Shown here: positions 1 to 8,880 of the stretch, piece by piece | Layout of the letters: each line of letters opens with the position of its first letter | Numbering within the stretch: position 1 is the stretch's first letter | Source: Streptomyces diacarni | GTDB taxonomy: Bacteria; Actinomycetota; Actinomycetes; Streptomycetales; Streptomycetaceae | Assembly (NCBI RefSeq): GCF_003323715.1 | Contig: NZ_QOIN01000041.1 | Span: 1-41,658 of the forward strand | Direction: 5' to 3' | DNA length: 41,658 bases | Made by a program: the position numbers and the translations under genes | The notes under the pieces: generated by a model | What the model saw: only the letters and a program-made list of their open reading frames with translations | Databases searched by the model: none | Told to the model about the DNA's origin: nothing

Positions 1-1
1 C

Positions 2-121
2 CGCGCGATCGCCACACGCTTCGACAAACTCGCCGCCCGCTACAAGGCCGGAGTCCACCTCGCCGCACTCATCCTCTGGCTCCGCGAACCCACCCAAGAC
101 CCTTTGTCAGACACGGCTTAG
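2..121 (+). mobile_element. IS5-family transposase, C-terminal end (partial)
   Basis: The window opens inside a plus-strand reading frame of 39 codons ending in TAG at 119-121. The peptide contains RFDKLAARYKAGVHLAALI followed by a WLRE element, the typical C-terminus of Streptomyces IS5-group DDE transposases. The catalytic DDE core lies outside the window. The stop abuts a truncated replication-type gene on the other strand, so the right end of the IS should lie at about 116-125; no target duplication could be identified. Confidence is good for the family and low for the exact IS boundary. Confidence 0.8.
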
Positions 122-425
122 GCCGGTTGATCCTCTGGTGCCGCAGGAAGGTAACGACGTGCAGGTACCGCTTGCCGTCGACCTCGTAGCGGCAGATCAG
201 CCCCGCCGTCGCGAGCTGGGTCAGATCGTCCTCGACACCGACCGGGCCGTGCTCGGGGCGCAACGACCACAATAGTCCGGCGATAACGGCGGGCTGGTCT
301 CGGAAGCGACCGTGATCGTCGCACTGGGTCAGCAGGCCGAAGAACGTCCGCTCGGCGTGGATGCTCACCTCGGCGAGCGACTCCGAGGCGAACGCCTCGG
401 GCTTGAGCGTGCGAATCCGGGCCAT
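122..425 (-). pseudogene. Phage/integrative-element replication-type protein, 3' end lost at the IS
   Basis: ATG at 425 begins MARIRTLKPEAF, a start shared by a common family of phage and integrative-element proteins that resemble the N-terminal winged-helix domain of replisome organisers. The next ~95 residues fit that family (CDDHGRFRD, a GLICRYE strand, HQRINRP). After RINRP the frame runs into transposase DNA and ends as a spurious tail at 69, so the original C-terminus is missing. The preceding minus-strand gene ends 2 nt before this ATG, so the two were probably co-transcribed. The replication role is inferred from family resemblance only. Confidence 0.6.
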
Positions 426-427
426 GC

Positions 428-720
428 TCAGCACCCCCCGTCGACAGCGGCGTATCCCACGGCCGCGGGCCGCAGCGTGCCCGAAACGAGGTCGAGGTCG
501 TGCGGCTCGTCCCAGTCCAGCTCCGGGCTGGCCCGGATAACCCAGCGGGCAGCGGTCAGCCGCTGGGCGCGGTTCAGGATCAGCAGCCGTCCCCGCTCGT
601 CGTAGGCGCGAGCGAAGGGGCTGGGCCAGCAACGGTCCGGTTCACGCTGGGAGACACGGATGACGCAGGCGCCGGGGATCATGTCGGCGAGCAGCTCGGC
701 AAGGCGTGCGTGGCAGGCGC
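428..720 (-). pseudogene. Conserved element-associated protein, 5' end lost
   Basis: A minus-strand frame ending with TGA at 428-430 carries a coding-like segment with ILNRAQRLTAARWVI, SPELDWDEPHDLDL and LRPAAVGYA. I associate this pattern with small hypothetical proteins of actinomycete integrative elements, usually beside the MARIRTLKP-type gene, as here. Towards its 5' side the frame runs into DNA that on the plus strand encodes an SDR remnant, so the original N-terminus was replaced at about 715-730. I do not recognise a biochemical function. The apparent start at 877 is an artefact of the junction. Confidence 0.4.
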
Positions 721-1592
721 CGGAAGCACCGTCACCGATCACCAGGCACTGGACCAGGCTGCCGATATGGTGGAGGACACCTGGGGGCCGATCGATGTGT
801 GGGTCAACAATGCCGGCAATCTTCGCCCCGGTCTCGCTGGTGGGCGCGGACAGCTTCCGGCGCGTCACTGAGGTCACCTACCTGGGTTACGTCTTCGGGA
901 CACAATGTGCACTGCGGAAGATGCTGCCCCGCGATGCCGGAACGATCGTGCAGGTCGGCTCGGCCTTGGCCTACCGCGGCATTCCCCTGCAGGCGGCCTA
1001 CTGCGCTGCCAAGCACGCCATCCTGGGCTTCCATGAGTCGCTGCGCTGCGAGCTGCTGCCGACGGGCAGCAAGGTCGCCGTGACGATGGTGCAACTGCCT
1101 TCAGTCAATACGCCGCTTTACGACTGGCTGCCCGCCGAAGCCGGCAGGCAGCCCAGGCCCGTGCCTCCTGCTTACCATCCCGACGTCGCGGCGCGCGGTA
1201 TCCTCCATGCCGCGGACCATCCGCGCCGCCGCGAGTACTGGGTGGGTGGCCAGAGCCTTGCGACCATACTGGCGACCAAGGCGGCGCCTGCCGTCGTGGA
1301 CCGCGTCCTCGTCGCGGCGGGCTACTGGCTCGCAAGCTCCTCGAAGCCGCACCCCGCCCTCCCCTCGAACTTGTGGGCCGCCGCAGACGATGATCAAGAC
1401 CGGGGCGTCAAAGGCCACTGCGTGAGCTACACCCGGCGCTTCTCCATGCAGTTGTGGGCCTCACACCATCGTGTGCCGGTCGCCGCCATCGGGGCTCTCG
1501 CCGCCTGGGCTCTCGTGCGCCGTCTCGCGTCCGCTCATGCCCGGTCTCTGAAAGCTCGCGCTTGCCAACGGCTGGCGCTGAGGGAGCGCTGA
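720..1592 (+). pseudogene. SDR-family oxidoreductase, truncated and frameshifted
   Basis: A short-chain dehydrogenase is readable in two frames. The first gives TVTDHQALDQAAD and GPIDVWVNNAG. After about position 815 the frame changes to IFAPVS, FRRVTEVTYLGYVFGT, the catalytic block AYCAAKHA (YxxxK with the preceding Ser in VGSALAYRG) and a C-terminal region ending in a hydrophobic anchor near VAAIGALAAWAL. The N-terminal Rossmann GxxxGxG segment is absent, because the junction with the preceding gene lies at about 720. Loss of the cofactor-binding start plus an internal frameshift marks it as a pseudogene. The catalytic part is otherwise well preserved, which suggests recent decay. Confidence 0.75.
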
Positions 1593-2021
1593 TACGTGGA
1601 ACGGCGGAGATCCTCGGGATGGACGCCGAGGAGGCGGACGTCGCCGGGTGCCGGTGACCGGCGGCCGGTCAGGGCAACGAAGCGCGAACCAGGGCCGCCA
1701 TCGCGGCCCGGAGCGCAGAGACCACTGTCCAAAAACGTACCGCGCAACGCCTGCACCGCCCGGCTGGTGCCGCAGCTGCCGAGGGGACGTGTGTTCGGCG
1801 CCCGGTGCGTGCCGTCCGGCCCGGGCGAGGCAGGAGCCGCTCCTGCCTCGCCCGGGCCGGGCTGTCTCCGCCGCAGTGCGGATAGACAGTGCACTTCTCA
1901 CGGCCCGTACCGCGGTGGTCGTGCATCGCGCGGGTTTGCCGGATTGCTGTGCGGGCGGCCAATAGCCCCTGGGAGGGCTACTGAGCAGTGCCTCGCCTCG
2001 GGGCCTGGCGCGCGGCGGGGA
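1593..2021. other. Intergenic stretch with one strong hairpin
   Basis: I see no gene in these ~430 bases. Open frames here have no recognisable motif. The only structure is the perfect inverted repeat at 1816-1860. The segment separates the decayed SDR gene (plus strand) from the 3' end of the CrtD-like gene (minus strand), so it is a convergent intergenic region. Confidence 0.6.
1816..1860. terminator. Perfect 21-bp inverted repeat, probable bidirectional terminator
   Basis: Positions 1816-1836 and 1840-1860 are exact reverse complements (21 of 21) around a 3-base loop (ccg). The stem is very GC rich. It lies between two convergent genes, 3' of the SDR remnant and 160 bases 3' of the CrtD-like stop at 2022. 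No T-tract follows on either strand, which is common for Streptomyces terminators. A protein-binding palindrome or a mobile-element remnant is possible, but position and strength favour termination. Confidence 0.6.
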
Positions 2022-3515
2022 TCAGCACGCTCCGATCAGGGACGCGGTGATGGAGGCGGACAGCGCCACGAGGGGCAACCCGCCGCCCGGGTGGCTGGAG
2101 CCGCCGACGAGGAAGAGGCCAGGGACCGGCGACCGGTTGGCCGGCCGCAGGAAGGCAGCACGAGGGCCGTTGCTGGAGGTGCCGTAGATGGCGCCCCCGG
2201 GTGCGCTGTGGTGCCGTTCCAGGTCAGCGGGTGTGCGGGTCTCGTACCACAGCAGGCGGTCACGCACGTCGAGTCCCCGGTCTGCCAGCACGTCCAGCAC
2301 GTGTTCCGCATAGCTGTGCCGCAAGCCGGTGGTCTCCCAGTCCACCGTCCCCGCTGCCTCGCTTGGGGAGTGGCGTGGGGCGTTGACCAGAACGAACCAG
2401 GCTTCGTGCGCGTTGTCCGGGCGCAGGGCCGGATCGTCGGGGGCGCTGATGTAGATGGCTGGGTCGGTGACGGGCCGGGCATGGCTGCCGAAGAGCGCGT
2501 CGAACTCCGCGTCGTAGTCGCGGGGGAAGAAGACCCGATGATGCGGCGTACCGCGCTCGCGTCCCCGCAGGGCCATCAGGAGGGCGAACCCGGAAAACGA
2601 CGGGACCGCGCGGCGCAGCGCGGTGTGCGCCCCCCGAGAACGCGGATCAGCGGTGAGGCGGCCGTAGAGGTGTGCGGCGTCGGCGTTGGAGATCACCACG
2701 TCCGCCGCCAGTGCGCTGCCGTCCCTGAGCCGTACGCCGTCGACGCGAGTGCCCGCAGTGGTGACCTCGACAACCTCGCAGCCGTGGTGGAAGCGGACAC
2801 CGCGCTCCAGGCACCGTTCGTGCAGCGCCTGGGCCAGGCGGTGCAGTCCGCCCTTCACATACCAGGCGCCGTAGTGCTGCTCGATGTGGGCGGCGACCGC
2901 CATGACCGCGGGGGTCCGTCGCGGATCGGAGCCCGTGTAGGTGGCATAACGGTCCAGCCAGGTGCGCAACCGCCAATCGTGCAGGTGTCTGCTGCCCATG
3001 CCGCGCAGGGTTCGCCACGGCGCGATGGCCGCCAGGTCGCGTAGGCGTGTCGCGTGGCGCAGAAGGTCGCGGGGCCCCTGCAGAGGGCGTTGCATGACTG
3101 TGTCGTTGACGATGTGCCACAGCCGTGCGGTGGTCTCGTGGAGGCTGCTCCACTGCTGACCGGCCCCGTCGCCGAGCGCCTGGTCCAAGGCGGCCGGCAC
3201 CTCTCGCGAATTGCCCGGCATGGAGAGTTGGGTGCCGTCGGCGAAGCGGTACCAGCACGCCGGGTCGACTCGCGACAGGTCGCAGTAGTACTCAAGAGGC
3301 GCACCCGTGTCGGTGAACAGCTGGCGGTAGACGTCGGGCATGGTGAGCAAAGACGGGCCTGTGTCGAAGACGAACCCTTCCCGGCGATGCACACCGAGTT
3401 TCCCGCCGCTTACTTGGGTCCGCTCGCAGACGGTGACGCGATGTCCGCCGACGGCGAGTCGTGCGGCTGCGGCCAGTCCGCCCATGCCCGCACCCACCAC
3501 GACAATGCGAGCCAT
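2022..3515 (-). CDS. CrtI/CrtD-family carotenoid desaturase
   Basis: This 497-residue FAD-dependent desaturase starts at ATG 3515, overlapping the upstream cruF-like stop as TGATG. The dinucleotide-binding motif is IVVVGAGMGGLAAAARL, followed by GGKLGVHRREGF and FDTGPSLLTMPD. The C-terminal FAD element is VGGSSHPGGGLPLV, diagnostic of the CrtI/CrtN/CrtD group. A second, clearly different CrtI sits in the main operon at 18616-20187. Coupling of this copy to a CruF-like hydratase suggests a 3,4-desaturase acting on a hydrated acyclic end (CrtD-like); that assignment is inference from context. A longer open frame reaching 3848 has no good start and covers the neighbour. Confidence 0.8.
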   Translation of the reverse strand: MARIVVVGAGMGGLAAAARLAVGGHRVTVCERTQVSGGKLGVHRREGFVFDTGPSLLTMPDVYRQLFTDTGAPLEYYCDLSRVDPACWYRFADGTQLSMPGNSREVPAALDQALGDGAGQQWSSLHETTARLWHIVNDTVMQRPLQGPRDLLRHATRLRDLAAIAPWRTLRGMGSRHLHDWRLRTWLDRYATYTGSDPRRTPAVMAVAAHIEQHYGAWYVKGGLHRLAQALHERCLERGVRFHHGCEVVEVTTAGTRVDGVRLRDGSALAADVVISNADAAHLYGRLTADPRSRGAHTALRRAVPSFSGFALLMALRGRERGTPHHRVFFPRDYDAEFDALFGSHARPVTDPAIYISAPDDPALRPDNAHEAWFVLVNAPRHSPSEAAGTVDWETTGLRHSYAEHVLDVLADRGLDVRDRLLWYETRTPADLERHHSAPGGAIYGTSSNGPRAAFLRPANRSPVPGLFLVGGSSHPGGGLPLVALSASITASLIGAC

Positions 3516-4551
3516 CAGCCGCCCCTTCCTCGCTCCGGTGCCTGACGAGACGTTGTCGTGCCGGTCGGCTGACGAAGCGGCGGCGTGGGCGCGCTTCTCG
3601 CTGCGCGAGGACGTCGCCACCGATGGCGTCGCGCGCTGCCGCGGCAGCGCGCTGCCAAGCCCACACGGCCTGAAACGACTGTCAGGACTGACCTGCTGCG
3701 CCAAGCCACCGAGGCCATGGGTACAGCGGTGACGCCCATCAGCAGTCCTCCGACGAGGGCCACCGAGGGCCGGCCGAAGAAGACGGCGGCGGCCAGCACG
3801 CAGGAGGCGTAAGTCCACAGATACAGCGTGACCGCTGGGCCGCTGCACGCGCCGTCGAAGCGCACCTCAGCGCGAGGGGCCCCGGCGGTGCGCCCGACCG
3901 CGGTGTCGAGCGCGGCCATCATGAGGGTGGCCACAGCCAGCCAGCCGGCGAAGTTCGACAGAGGAATCCCGGCTACACCGGGTAGCGCGGGGTGCGGGTC
4001 GTGCCACCGCCAGTGGCCAGCATCGACCATCTGCGGGTCCAGAAACACATCCCAGGACGCCAGCGCCCATCCCCCACCAGAGTCGTGCGCAGCCGGTTGT
4101 GCCGCCGCGGGGTGCGGTCGCGGTTGCGGACGGTCAGGCCGCGTGCGACGACGAGTGCGGGCCAGGCCATCATGGCCCACGCCAGCGGCACGACGAGCGG
4201 GACACCGGCCAGCGAGGGACCCAGCGTGTCGCTGTACTCGTAGGAGCCGAAGGGGAAGCCGCTGCGCAACCCCACGATCTCCACAGCCAGGCCGCCTCCT
4301 GCGGCCACCAGCAACACTGTGAGCGCGCCCCGGCGACCGTGGCACCGGGAAGCGTCCAGCAGCGAAGCACTGCAGAAGAACAGCACCGTCACGATGGTCA
4401 GACTGTTGCGCTGGGAAGGCGTCGCGAGCGGGTAGAGGATCTGGCACACGATGGCGATGCCGGCCAGGCCACACACCGTAGCCGTGAGCCGACGATGCCG
4501 CCCACGCGCAGGCGCAGGTGCCGGGGGCTGAACCGACTGCAGCATGGGCAT
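3515..4551 (-). pseudogene. cruF: CruF-like carotenoid 1',2'-hydratase with one-base frameshift
   Basis: From ATG 4551 (or 4545) the frame encodes a polytopic membrane protein with FPFGSYEYSDTLGPSLAGVP and VPLAWAMMAWPALVVARGL, typical of CruF/DUF422 carotenoid hydratases. At 4071-4075 a run of five C (G on the coding strand) breaks the frame. Adding one G would join LVGG to WALASWDVFLDPQMVDAGHW, which continues in the other frame with IPLSNFAGWL and further membrane segments to TGA at 3515-3517. The total length (1037 nt) is one base short of 346 codons. The family hydrates the C-1',2' bond of acyclic carotenoid ends. The break may be a real mutation, phase variation or a homopolymer sequencing error. 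Confidence 0.75.
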
Positions 4552-4774
4552 GAGCTTAGAAAGGCACACGTCAAGCGCCCGGGAGCTGCAGGCCCATTTT
4601 CCGCCCCCGCAGTGCCACTGGGCGCCCAACGCAGCACGCTCAGACGTCCATGCGTCATGTACCGCTGCTCACTCAGCACCCGTTCGGCGCAGCAGGCGGG
4701 CGTGTCGCGGCGATCCCCCTCGGCGCGGCTGGGAGGCTCGATTACCCCACTGGGCGTCTGCTCGGGAGAGTGAA

Positions 4775-6373
4775 GTGTTTACTCCGGCGTTTGTAACTCC
4801 CCGCCCACGCGAGGTGAGGCCCGGCCGTGACAGGCGCGCCGTACGGCACACGGCCACGCCGGGCGATCCGCACGCACCCAGGAAACCGCGCAACGTCGCG
4901 GTCATCGGTGGAGGCATCGCCGGCATCACCGCCGCCACCGCCCTGGCTGAACGCGGCGTACGCGTCGACCTCTTCGAAGGCCAAGCATCACTGGGAGGGC
5001 GGCTGGCAGGCTGGCCGAGCACACTGAGGGACGGAAGCCAGGTGACCATGTCGCGCGGCTTCCACGCCTTCTTCCGCCAGTACTACAACCTTCGGGCCCT
5101 GCTGCGCCGTGTCGACCCACAGCTTGAGTCCCTCTCCCCCGTACCCGACTACCCCCTCTGGCACAGCGCCGGCCACCATGACAGCTTCGCCGGCCTGCCC
5201 AGAACCCCGCCATGGAACGTGGCAGCGTTCATCCTGCGCAGCCCTACCTTCTCCATGGCAGACCTCAAAGCGATCGACCGACAGACCGCGCTGTCACTCT
5301 TCAACGTCGGTGTCCCCGAGACCTACCGACGACTCGATCACCTCGACGCCCGCACCTACCTGCGCTCCATGCGTTTCCCCGAGCGCGCCCACCATCTGGC
5401 CTTCGAAGTCTTCTCCCGCAGCTTCTTCGCCGACCCGTCCCAGCTCTCCGCTGCCGAACTGGCCGTCATGTTCCACCTCTACTTCCTGGGATCGAGCGAG
5501 GGACTCCTCTTCGACGTCCCGACGCGGCCCTTCCCCCAAGCCCTGTGGGAGCCATTGGGTGACTACCTGCGCGCCCACCACGTCTCCATCCATACCCGCA
5601 CGCCCGTCAAGCGCCTCGTGGCGGACACCACGCACGAGCTCACGGTCGAGACGGAGGACAGTGGCCCGCAAGGCGGCCTTCGAGGCCAGCGGTTCGACGG
5701 CGTCGTCTTGGCGATGGACACCGACGGCCTGAAGAAGCTCGTCGCTTCCTCGCCGAATCTGGGAACCGGCACCTGGCGCCGCCGGATCGACCAGCTCCGC
5801 ACCGCCCCGCCCTTCCAGGTCACCCGCCTGTGGCTGGACCGGCCACTGGATTCCACCCGCCCCGCCTTCCTGGGCACAGCCGACTGCGGCCCCCTGGACA
5901 ACATCAGTGTCCTCAACCGCTACGAGCAGGAGGCACAGGCCTGGGCAGAGCGCCGCAACGGCGCCGTCGTGGAACTGCACGCGTACGCGCTCCCCGGCAG
6001 CCAGGATGCAGCACGTACGCGGGAACGACTGCTCGAAGAGCTGCGACGCATCTATCCGGAGACTGCCTCCGCGCGCGTGGTCGACGAACGTACCGAAGTC
6101 CGGGCCGACTGCCCGCTCTTCCCGGTCGGCCAGTTCGACCGGCGGCCGACCGTTGCCACCCCCGATCCGCGCGTGATGTGCGCAGGTGACCTCGTCCGAG
6201 TCGACCTCCCCGTCGCCTTGATGGAGCGAGCCGCCACAAGTGGCTTCCAGGCAGCCAACGCGCTCCTTGCCCGGTGGAAGCTGCCCGGGCACGACATCTG
6301 GAGCGTGCCCACGGGCGGCCGTGCACGGATCCTGCGTGCCGCGGCCGCCCGCACCAGCGTCCGTGCCCCGTGA
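4775..6373 (+). CDS. crtU: CrtU-type carotene desaturase/methyltransferase (intact copy)
   Basis: This intact 532-residue protein has an N-terminal FAD motif NVAVIGGGIAGITAATAL, then SRGFHAFFRQYYNLRALLRR and the C-terminal block MERAATSGFQAANALLARW. It is clearly paralogous to the interrupted gene at 13703-15355 (same FHAFFRQYYNLR, AFEVFSRSFFA, CGPLDNISVL-type blocks). CrtU enzymes convert the beta-ionone ring into an aromatic phi-ring by desaturation and methyl shift. The frame is open from 4544; GTG 4775 preceded by GGGAG (4764-4768) is preferred, though the conserved part begins only about 35 residues later, so the start is uncertain. It is divergent from the cruF-crtD pair. Confidence 0.85.
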   Translation: MFTPAFVTPRPREVRPGRDRRAVRHTATPGDPHAPRKPRNVAVIGGGIAGITAATALAERGVRVDLFEGQASLGGRLAGWPSTLRDGSQVTMSRGFHAFFRQYYNLRALLRRVDPQLESLSPVPDYPLWHSAGHHDSFAGLPRTPPWNVAAFILRSPTFSMADLKAIDRQTALSLFNVGVPETYRRLDHLDARTYLRSMRFPERAHHLAFEVFSRSFFADPSQLSAAELAVMFHLYFLGSSEGLLFDVPTRPFPQALWEPLGDYLRAHHVSIHTRTPVKRLVADTTHELTVETEDSGPQGGLRGQRFDGVVLAMDTDGLKKLVASSPNLGTGTWRRRIDQLRTAPPFQVTRLWLDRPLDSTRPAFLGTADCGPLDNISVLNRYEQEAQAWAERRNGAVVELHAYALPGSQDAARTRERLLEELRRIYPETASARVVDERTEVRADCPLFPVGQFDRRPTVATPDPRVMCAGDLVRVDLPVALMERAATSGFQAANALLARWKLPGHDIWSVPTGGRARILRAAAARTSVRAP

Positions 6374-6574
6374 CATCCCTCCATCGGCAAGGCGCGAGTA
6401 GCAACCGCAGGCGACCGGCGTGCCGAGACTGCGAACGCCGACCGTGTGCCTGAGCGTGCGATGCCGCAAAGGGCCGACCTGATCGATCTCCGCACGTGCC
6501 GCGCACCTACCCGAGCCGCTGGAACCCATCACGCGCCGCACGTGCGCGGCCCACCACACCCGACCGGAGGCAAC

Positions 6575-6976
6575 ATGACACAGGAACGCAGCATCTACAC
6601 AACGACGGCCCGAGCCCGAGCCGGCCAGGTGAAGGTCGAGGGAACCGGGGAAACGCTGCCGGTCGCCCTTCCCACTGCGTTGGGCGGGGCCAACGCCTGG
6701 GAGGGATGGAGCCCGGAGCAGTTGCACGCCGCTGCCCTGGCTTCCTGCATGCAACAGTCCTTGGCCCTGGCAGCGAGTGTCCGCGGCCTGTCCGTGGAGA
6801 ACAGCAGCGTGACCGCCGACGTCTCACTCGAACACAGCGGCCCGCTGCGATACGCCTTCCAGGCCAGCATGCGCATCGACCTGCCGGACCTGGAAGCCGG
6901 CGAGTACCAGAACCTGATCGCCGAAGCCGCACGCGCGTGCCCCATGGCTTCCGGCGTCCACATCGACGGACTCTGA
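6575..6976 (+). CDS. OsmC/Ohr-family peroxiredoxin-like protein
   Basis: This 133-residue protein starts at ATG 6575 with CGGAGG at 6564-6569. It begins IYTTTARARAGQ and has the two conserved cysteines of the OsmC/Ohr fold in LASCMQQSLALAA and ARACPMASG. The Ohr subgroup reduces organic hydroperoxides using this Cys pair, which fits a place beside carotenoid and Dps genes in an oxidative-stress neighbourhood. It lies 201 bases after crtU on the same strand and could be co-transcribed. Substrate preference (Ohr versus OsmC) cannot be settled by eye. Confidence 0.85.
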   Translation: MTQERSIYTTTARARAGQVKVEGTGETLPVALPTALGGANAWEGWSPEQLHAAALASCMQQSLALAASVRGLSVENSSVTADVSLEHSGPLRYAFQASMRIDLPDLEAGEYQNLIAEAARACPMASGVHIDGL

Positions 6977-7029
6977 AGCCCACGACGGTGCCGTCTTGTC
7001 ATCCAGCGTCTCGGACGCGCTCACTCGCG

Positions 7030-7345
7030 GAACAGAGCTTCGAGGAGCTGAGTGACCTTGACAGCGTCCTTGCCGGGCAGCGCAGAGACCACGAGCGCCT
7101 GGACGGCCTTATGGAGCGCTACTGGGCAGCCGACAGCCCAGACATTGAGCGGACCGTCGAGGAACTGATCCGGCTGGTCGCCAGCCATACGTTCGCCGAG
7201 GGATTGTGCTGTACCCGGTCGTGCGCGGTCGCGTGCCAGAAGGCTGCCGGCTCGAACGGGACTTCAACGACCTCCGACCGGCGGCTCGGATGACCATCGT
7301 CCCCGGGGGCCGCTCGCTCCGGAGGAGGCACGGGCCGCCTCCCCG
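7030..7345 (+). pseudogene. Hemerythrin-like protein remnant
   Basis: A coding-like segment gives QRRDHERLDGLMERYWAADS and EELIRLVASHTFAE, the pattern of actinobacterial hemerythrin HHE-domain proteins. At about 7200 the frame changes: the continuation IVLYPVVRGRVPEGCRLERD is in the next frame, then homology stops. HHE motif histidines are visible in the first part (DHERL, SHTFAE), but the C-terminal helices are missing. I see no clear start codon with a ribosome-binding site. It is interpreted as a frameshifted and truncated pseudogene. Confidence 0.55.
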
Positions 7346-7567
7346 ACACGGCACGGCTTGTTGACTCGGGGCTCAGTCAGGGCCACGGACAATCTGCGGC
7401 AGTGTCGCACCATCGTCATCTGGTGGGTGATGTCCATCCAGGGCCTGGACCACGCATCACCGAGCAGGCTCCCGTCTGCGCACCCCGCGAGCCCCGTGAA
7501 CTTCTCCGGGGTCGCGGCGGTGTATCAGGCGCCTCGCCCGAAACGTCCCGATGCTCTCCGTGGGTGA

Positions 7568-8788
7568 TCAAAGGAAGCGGCGGATGGGACGTACAGCTGC
7601 TTCCCCGAGGCGCTGCTGCACGGGCCTGCGCTTCCAGCGTCCGGGCGTGATGAGGTCGCCTCCCTCCCAGTCCTCGGCGAAGTGCTTGTCCAGCGTGGCG
7701 GTGAGCTCCTCGTCCACGACAGCGAGCATGACCTCTTCGTCGTGTTCGAGTGAGCGACGGTTGAAGTTGGTGGAGCCGACCAGGGAAACGATGCCGTCGA
7801 TGGTCACGATTTTGGCGTGCAGCATCGTCGGCTGGTACTCGGCGATCCGGACCCCGGCATCCAGGAGGTCCTCGTAGGAGCGGCGGCCGCCCAGCTGTGA
7901 GACGCGTTTGTCCGTGTGCGGGCCGGGGATGAGGATGTCGATCGTGACTCCCCGGCGAGCTGTGCGGCAGAGCAACTGGACGAAGAAGTCGTCCGGGGTG
8001 AAGTACGCGGTCGAGACCCGGACCCGCTCCTGCGCCGACTCCAGCAGCACGCGCAGCAGGGTCTGCATGTCCTGCCAGCCGAAACTGGCCGAACCGCGGA
8101 CCACCTGGACCACGGACCGACCGGTCGTGTCGTGTTCAATGAACCGGTCTTTCTCGTCGAAAAGCTCCTGGTGGCACTCCGCCCAGTTCTGTGCGAACGC
8201 GGCCGTGATGCCGTCGACCGCGGGGCCGCGAACCTGGATGTGAGTGTCCCGCCATTCACCCGGATGGCGGGCGTCCCCGCACCATTCCTCGGCGATGCCC
8301 ACCCCTCCGGTGAAGGCGGTGCGCTCGTCGACCACGAGAGCCTTGCGGTGGCAGCGGTGGTTCTGCTTGAGAGGAGAGACCCACAGCGGCTTGCGGAACC
8401 ACACCACATGCACGCCGGCCGAGGACATCTCATCGAGCAGGTCCTGCTGGATCGGGCTGCTGCCGAACCCGTCCAGCAACAGCCGTACGCGTACGCCTTC
8501 CCGGGCGCGTTCCGAGAGCGCGGCTGCGAAGTCACGGGCGATGTCACCGCGCCAGTAGACGAACGTCATCATGTCGACCGTGTGCTCGGCCGCTCGGATC
8601 GCCCCGAGCATCGCGGGGAAGATCTCATCGCCGTTACGCAACACGCGCAGCTCGTTGCCTTCTGTGGCGGCGATGCCGATCAGTCGTTCCAGACGTCTGC
8701 GTATCTCCTGCTTCCGTTTACCGACCGGCACAGCCGCAGAATTCTTGTCGTCATCGGCGGGACTGTCGGCCTGCTCCACAACACTCAT
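7568..8788 (-). CDS. Phospholipase D-like / cardiolipin synthase-like protein
   Basis: This 406-residue protein has two HKD phosphatidyltransferase motifs: HRKALVVDERTAFTGG in the first half and HAKIVTIDGIVSLVGSTNFN in the second, each with the downstream G-x-x-N/E element. Such enzymes form cardiolipin from phosphatidylglycerol or transfer phosphatidyl groups. There is no obvious N-terminal membrane anchor, unlike classic ClsA, so a soluble ClsB-like member is likely. ATG 8788 and ATG 8800 are both possible; neither has a strong ribosome-binding site. The next gene upstream on this strand ends at 8881, suggesting a two-gene unit. Confidence 0.85.
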   Translation of the reverse strand: MSVVEQADSPADDDKNSAAVPVGKRKQEIRRRLERLIGIAATEGNELRVLRNGDEIFPAMLGAIRAAEHTVDMMTFVYWRGDIARDFAAALSERAREGVRVRLLLDGFGSSPIQQDLLDEMSSAGVHVVWFRKPLWVSPLKQNHRCHRKALVVDERTAFTGGVGIAEEWCGDARHPGEWRDTHIQVRGPAVDGITAAFAQNWAECHQELFDEKDRFIEHDTTGRSVVQVVRGSASFGWQDMQTLLRVLLESAQERVRVSTAYFTPDDFFVQLLCRTARRGVTIDILIPGPHTDKRVSQLGGRRSYEDLLDAGVRIAEYQPTMLHAKIVTIDGIVSLVGSTNFNRRSLEHDEEVMLAVVDEELTATLDKHFAEDWEGGDLITPGRWKRRPVQQRLGEAAVRPIRRFL

Positions 8789-8880
8789 GAGGGGGACCAT
8801 ACGGATCGCGACGACGGGATGGAAAAACCCCTCGTCACAGCAGTGATGCCCCTCGGACACCGGACGACGGTGGCCGGAGC

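Noticed and set aside
2022..3848. Long form of the CrtD-like protein starting at 3848
   Set aside because: The extra N-terminal residues have no family counterpart and overlap cruF; the FAD motif starts right after ATG 3515, which overlaps the cruF stop.
4071..4075. Programmed ribosomal frameshift in cruF
   Set aside because: There is no clear slippery heptamer with a downstream structure, and related proteins are single-frame; mutation or read error is simpler.
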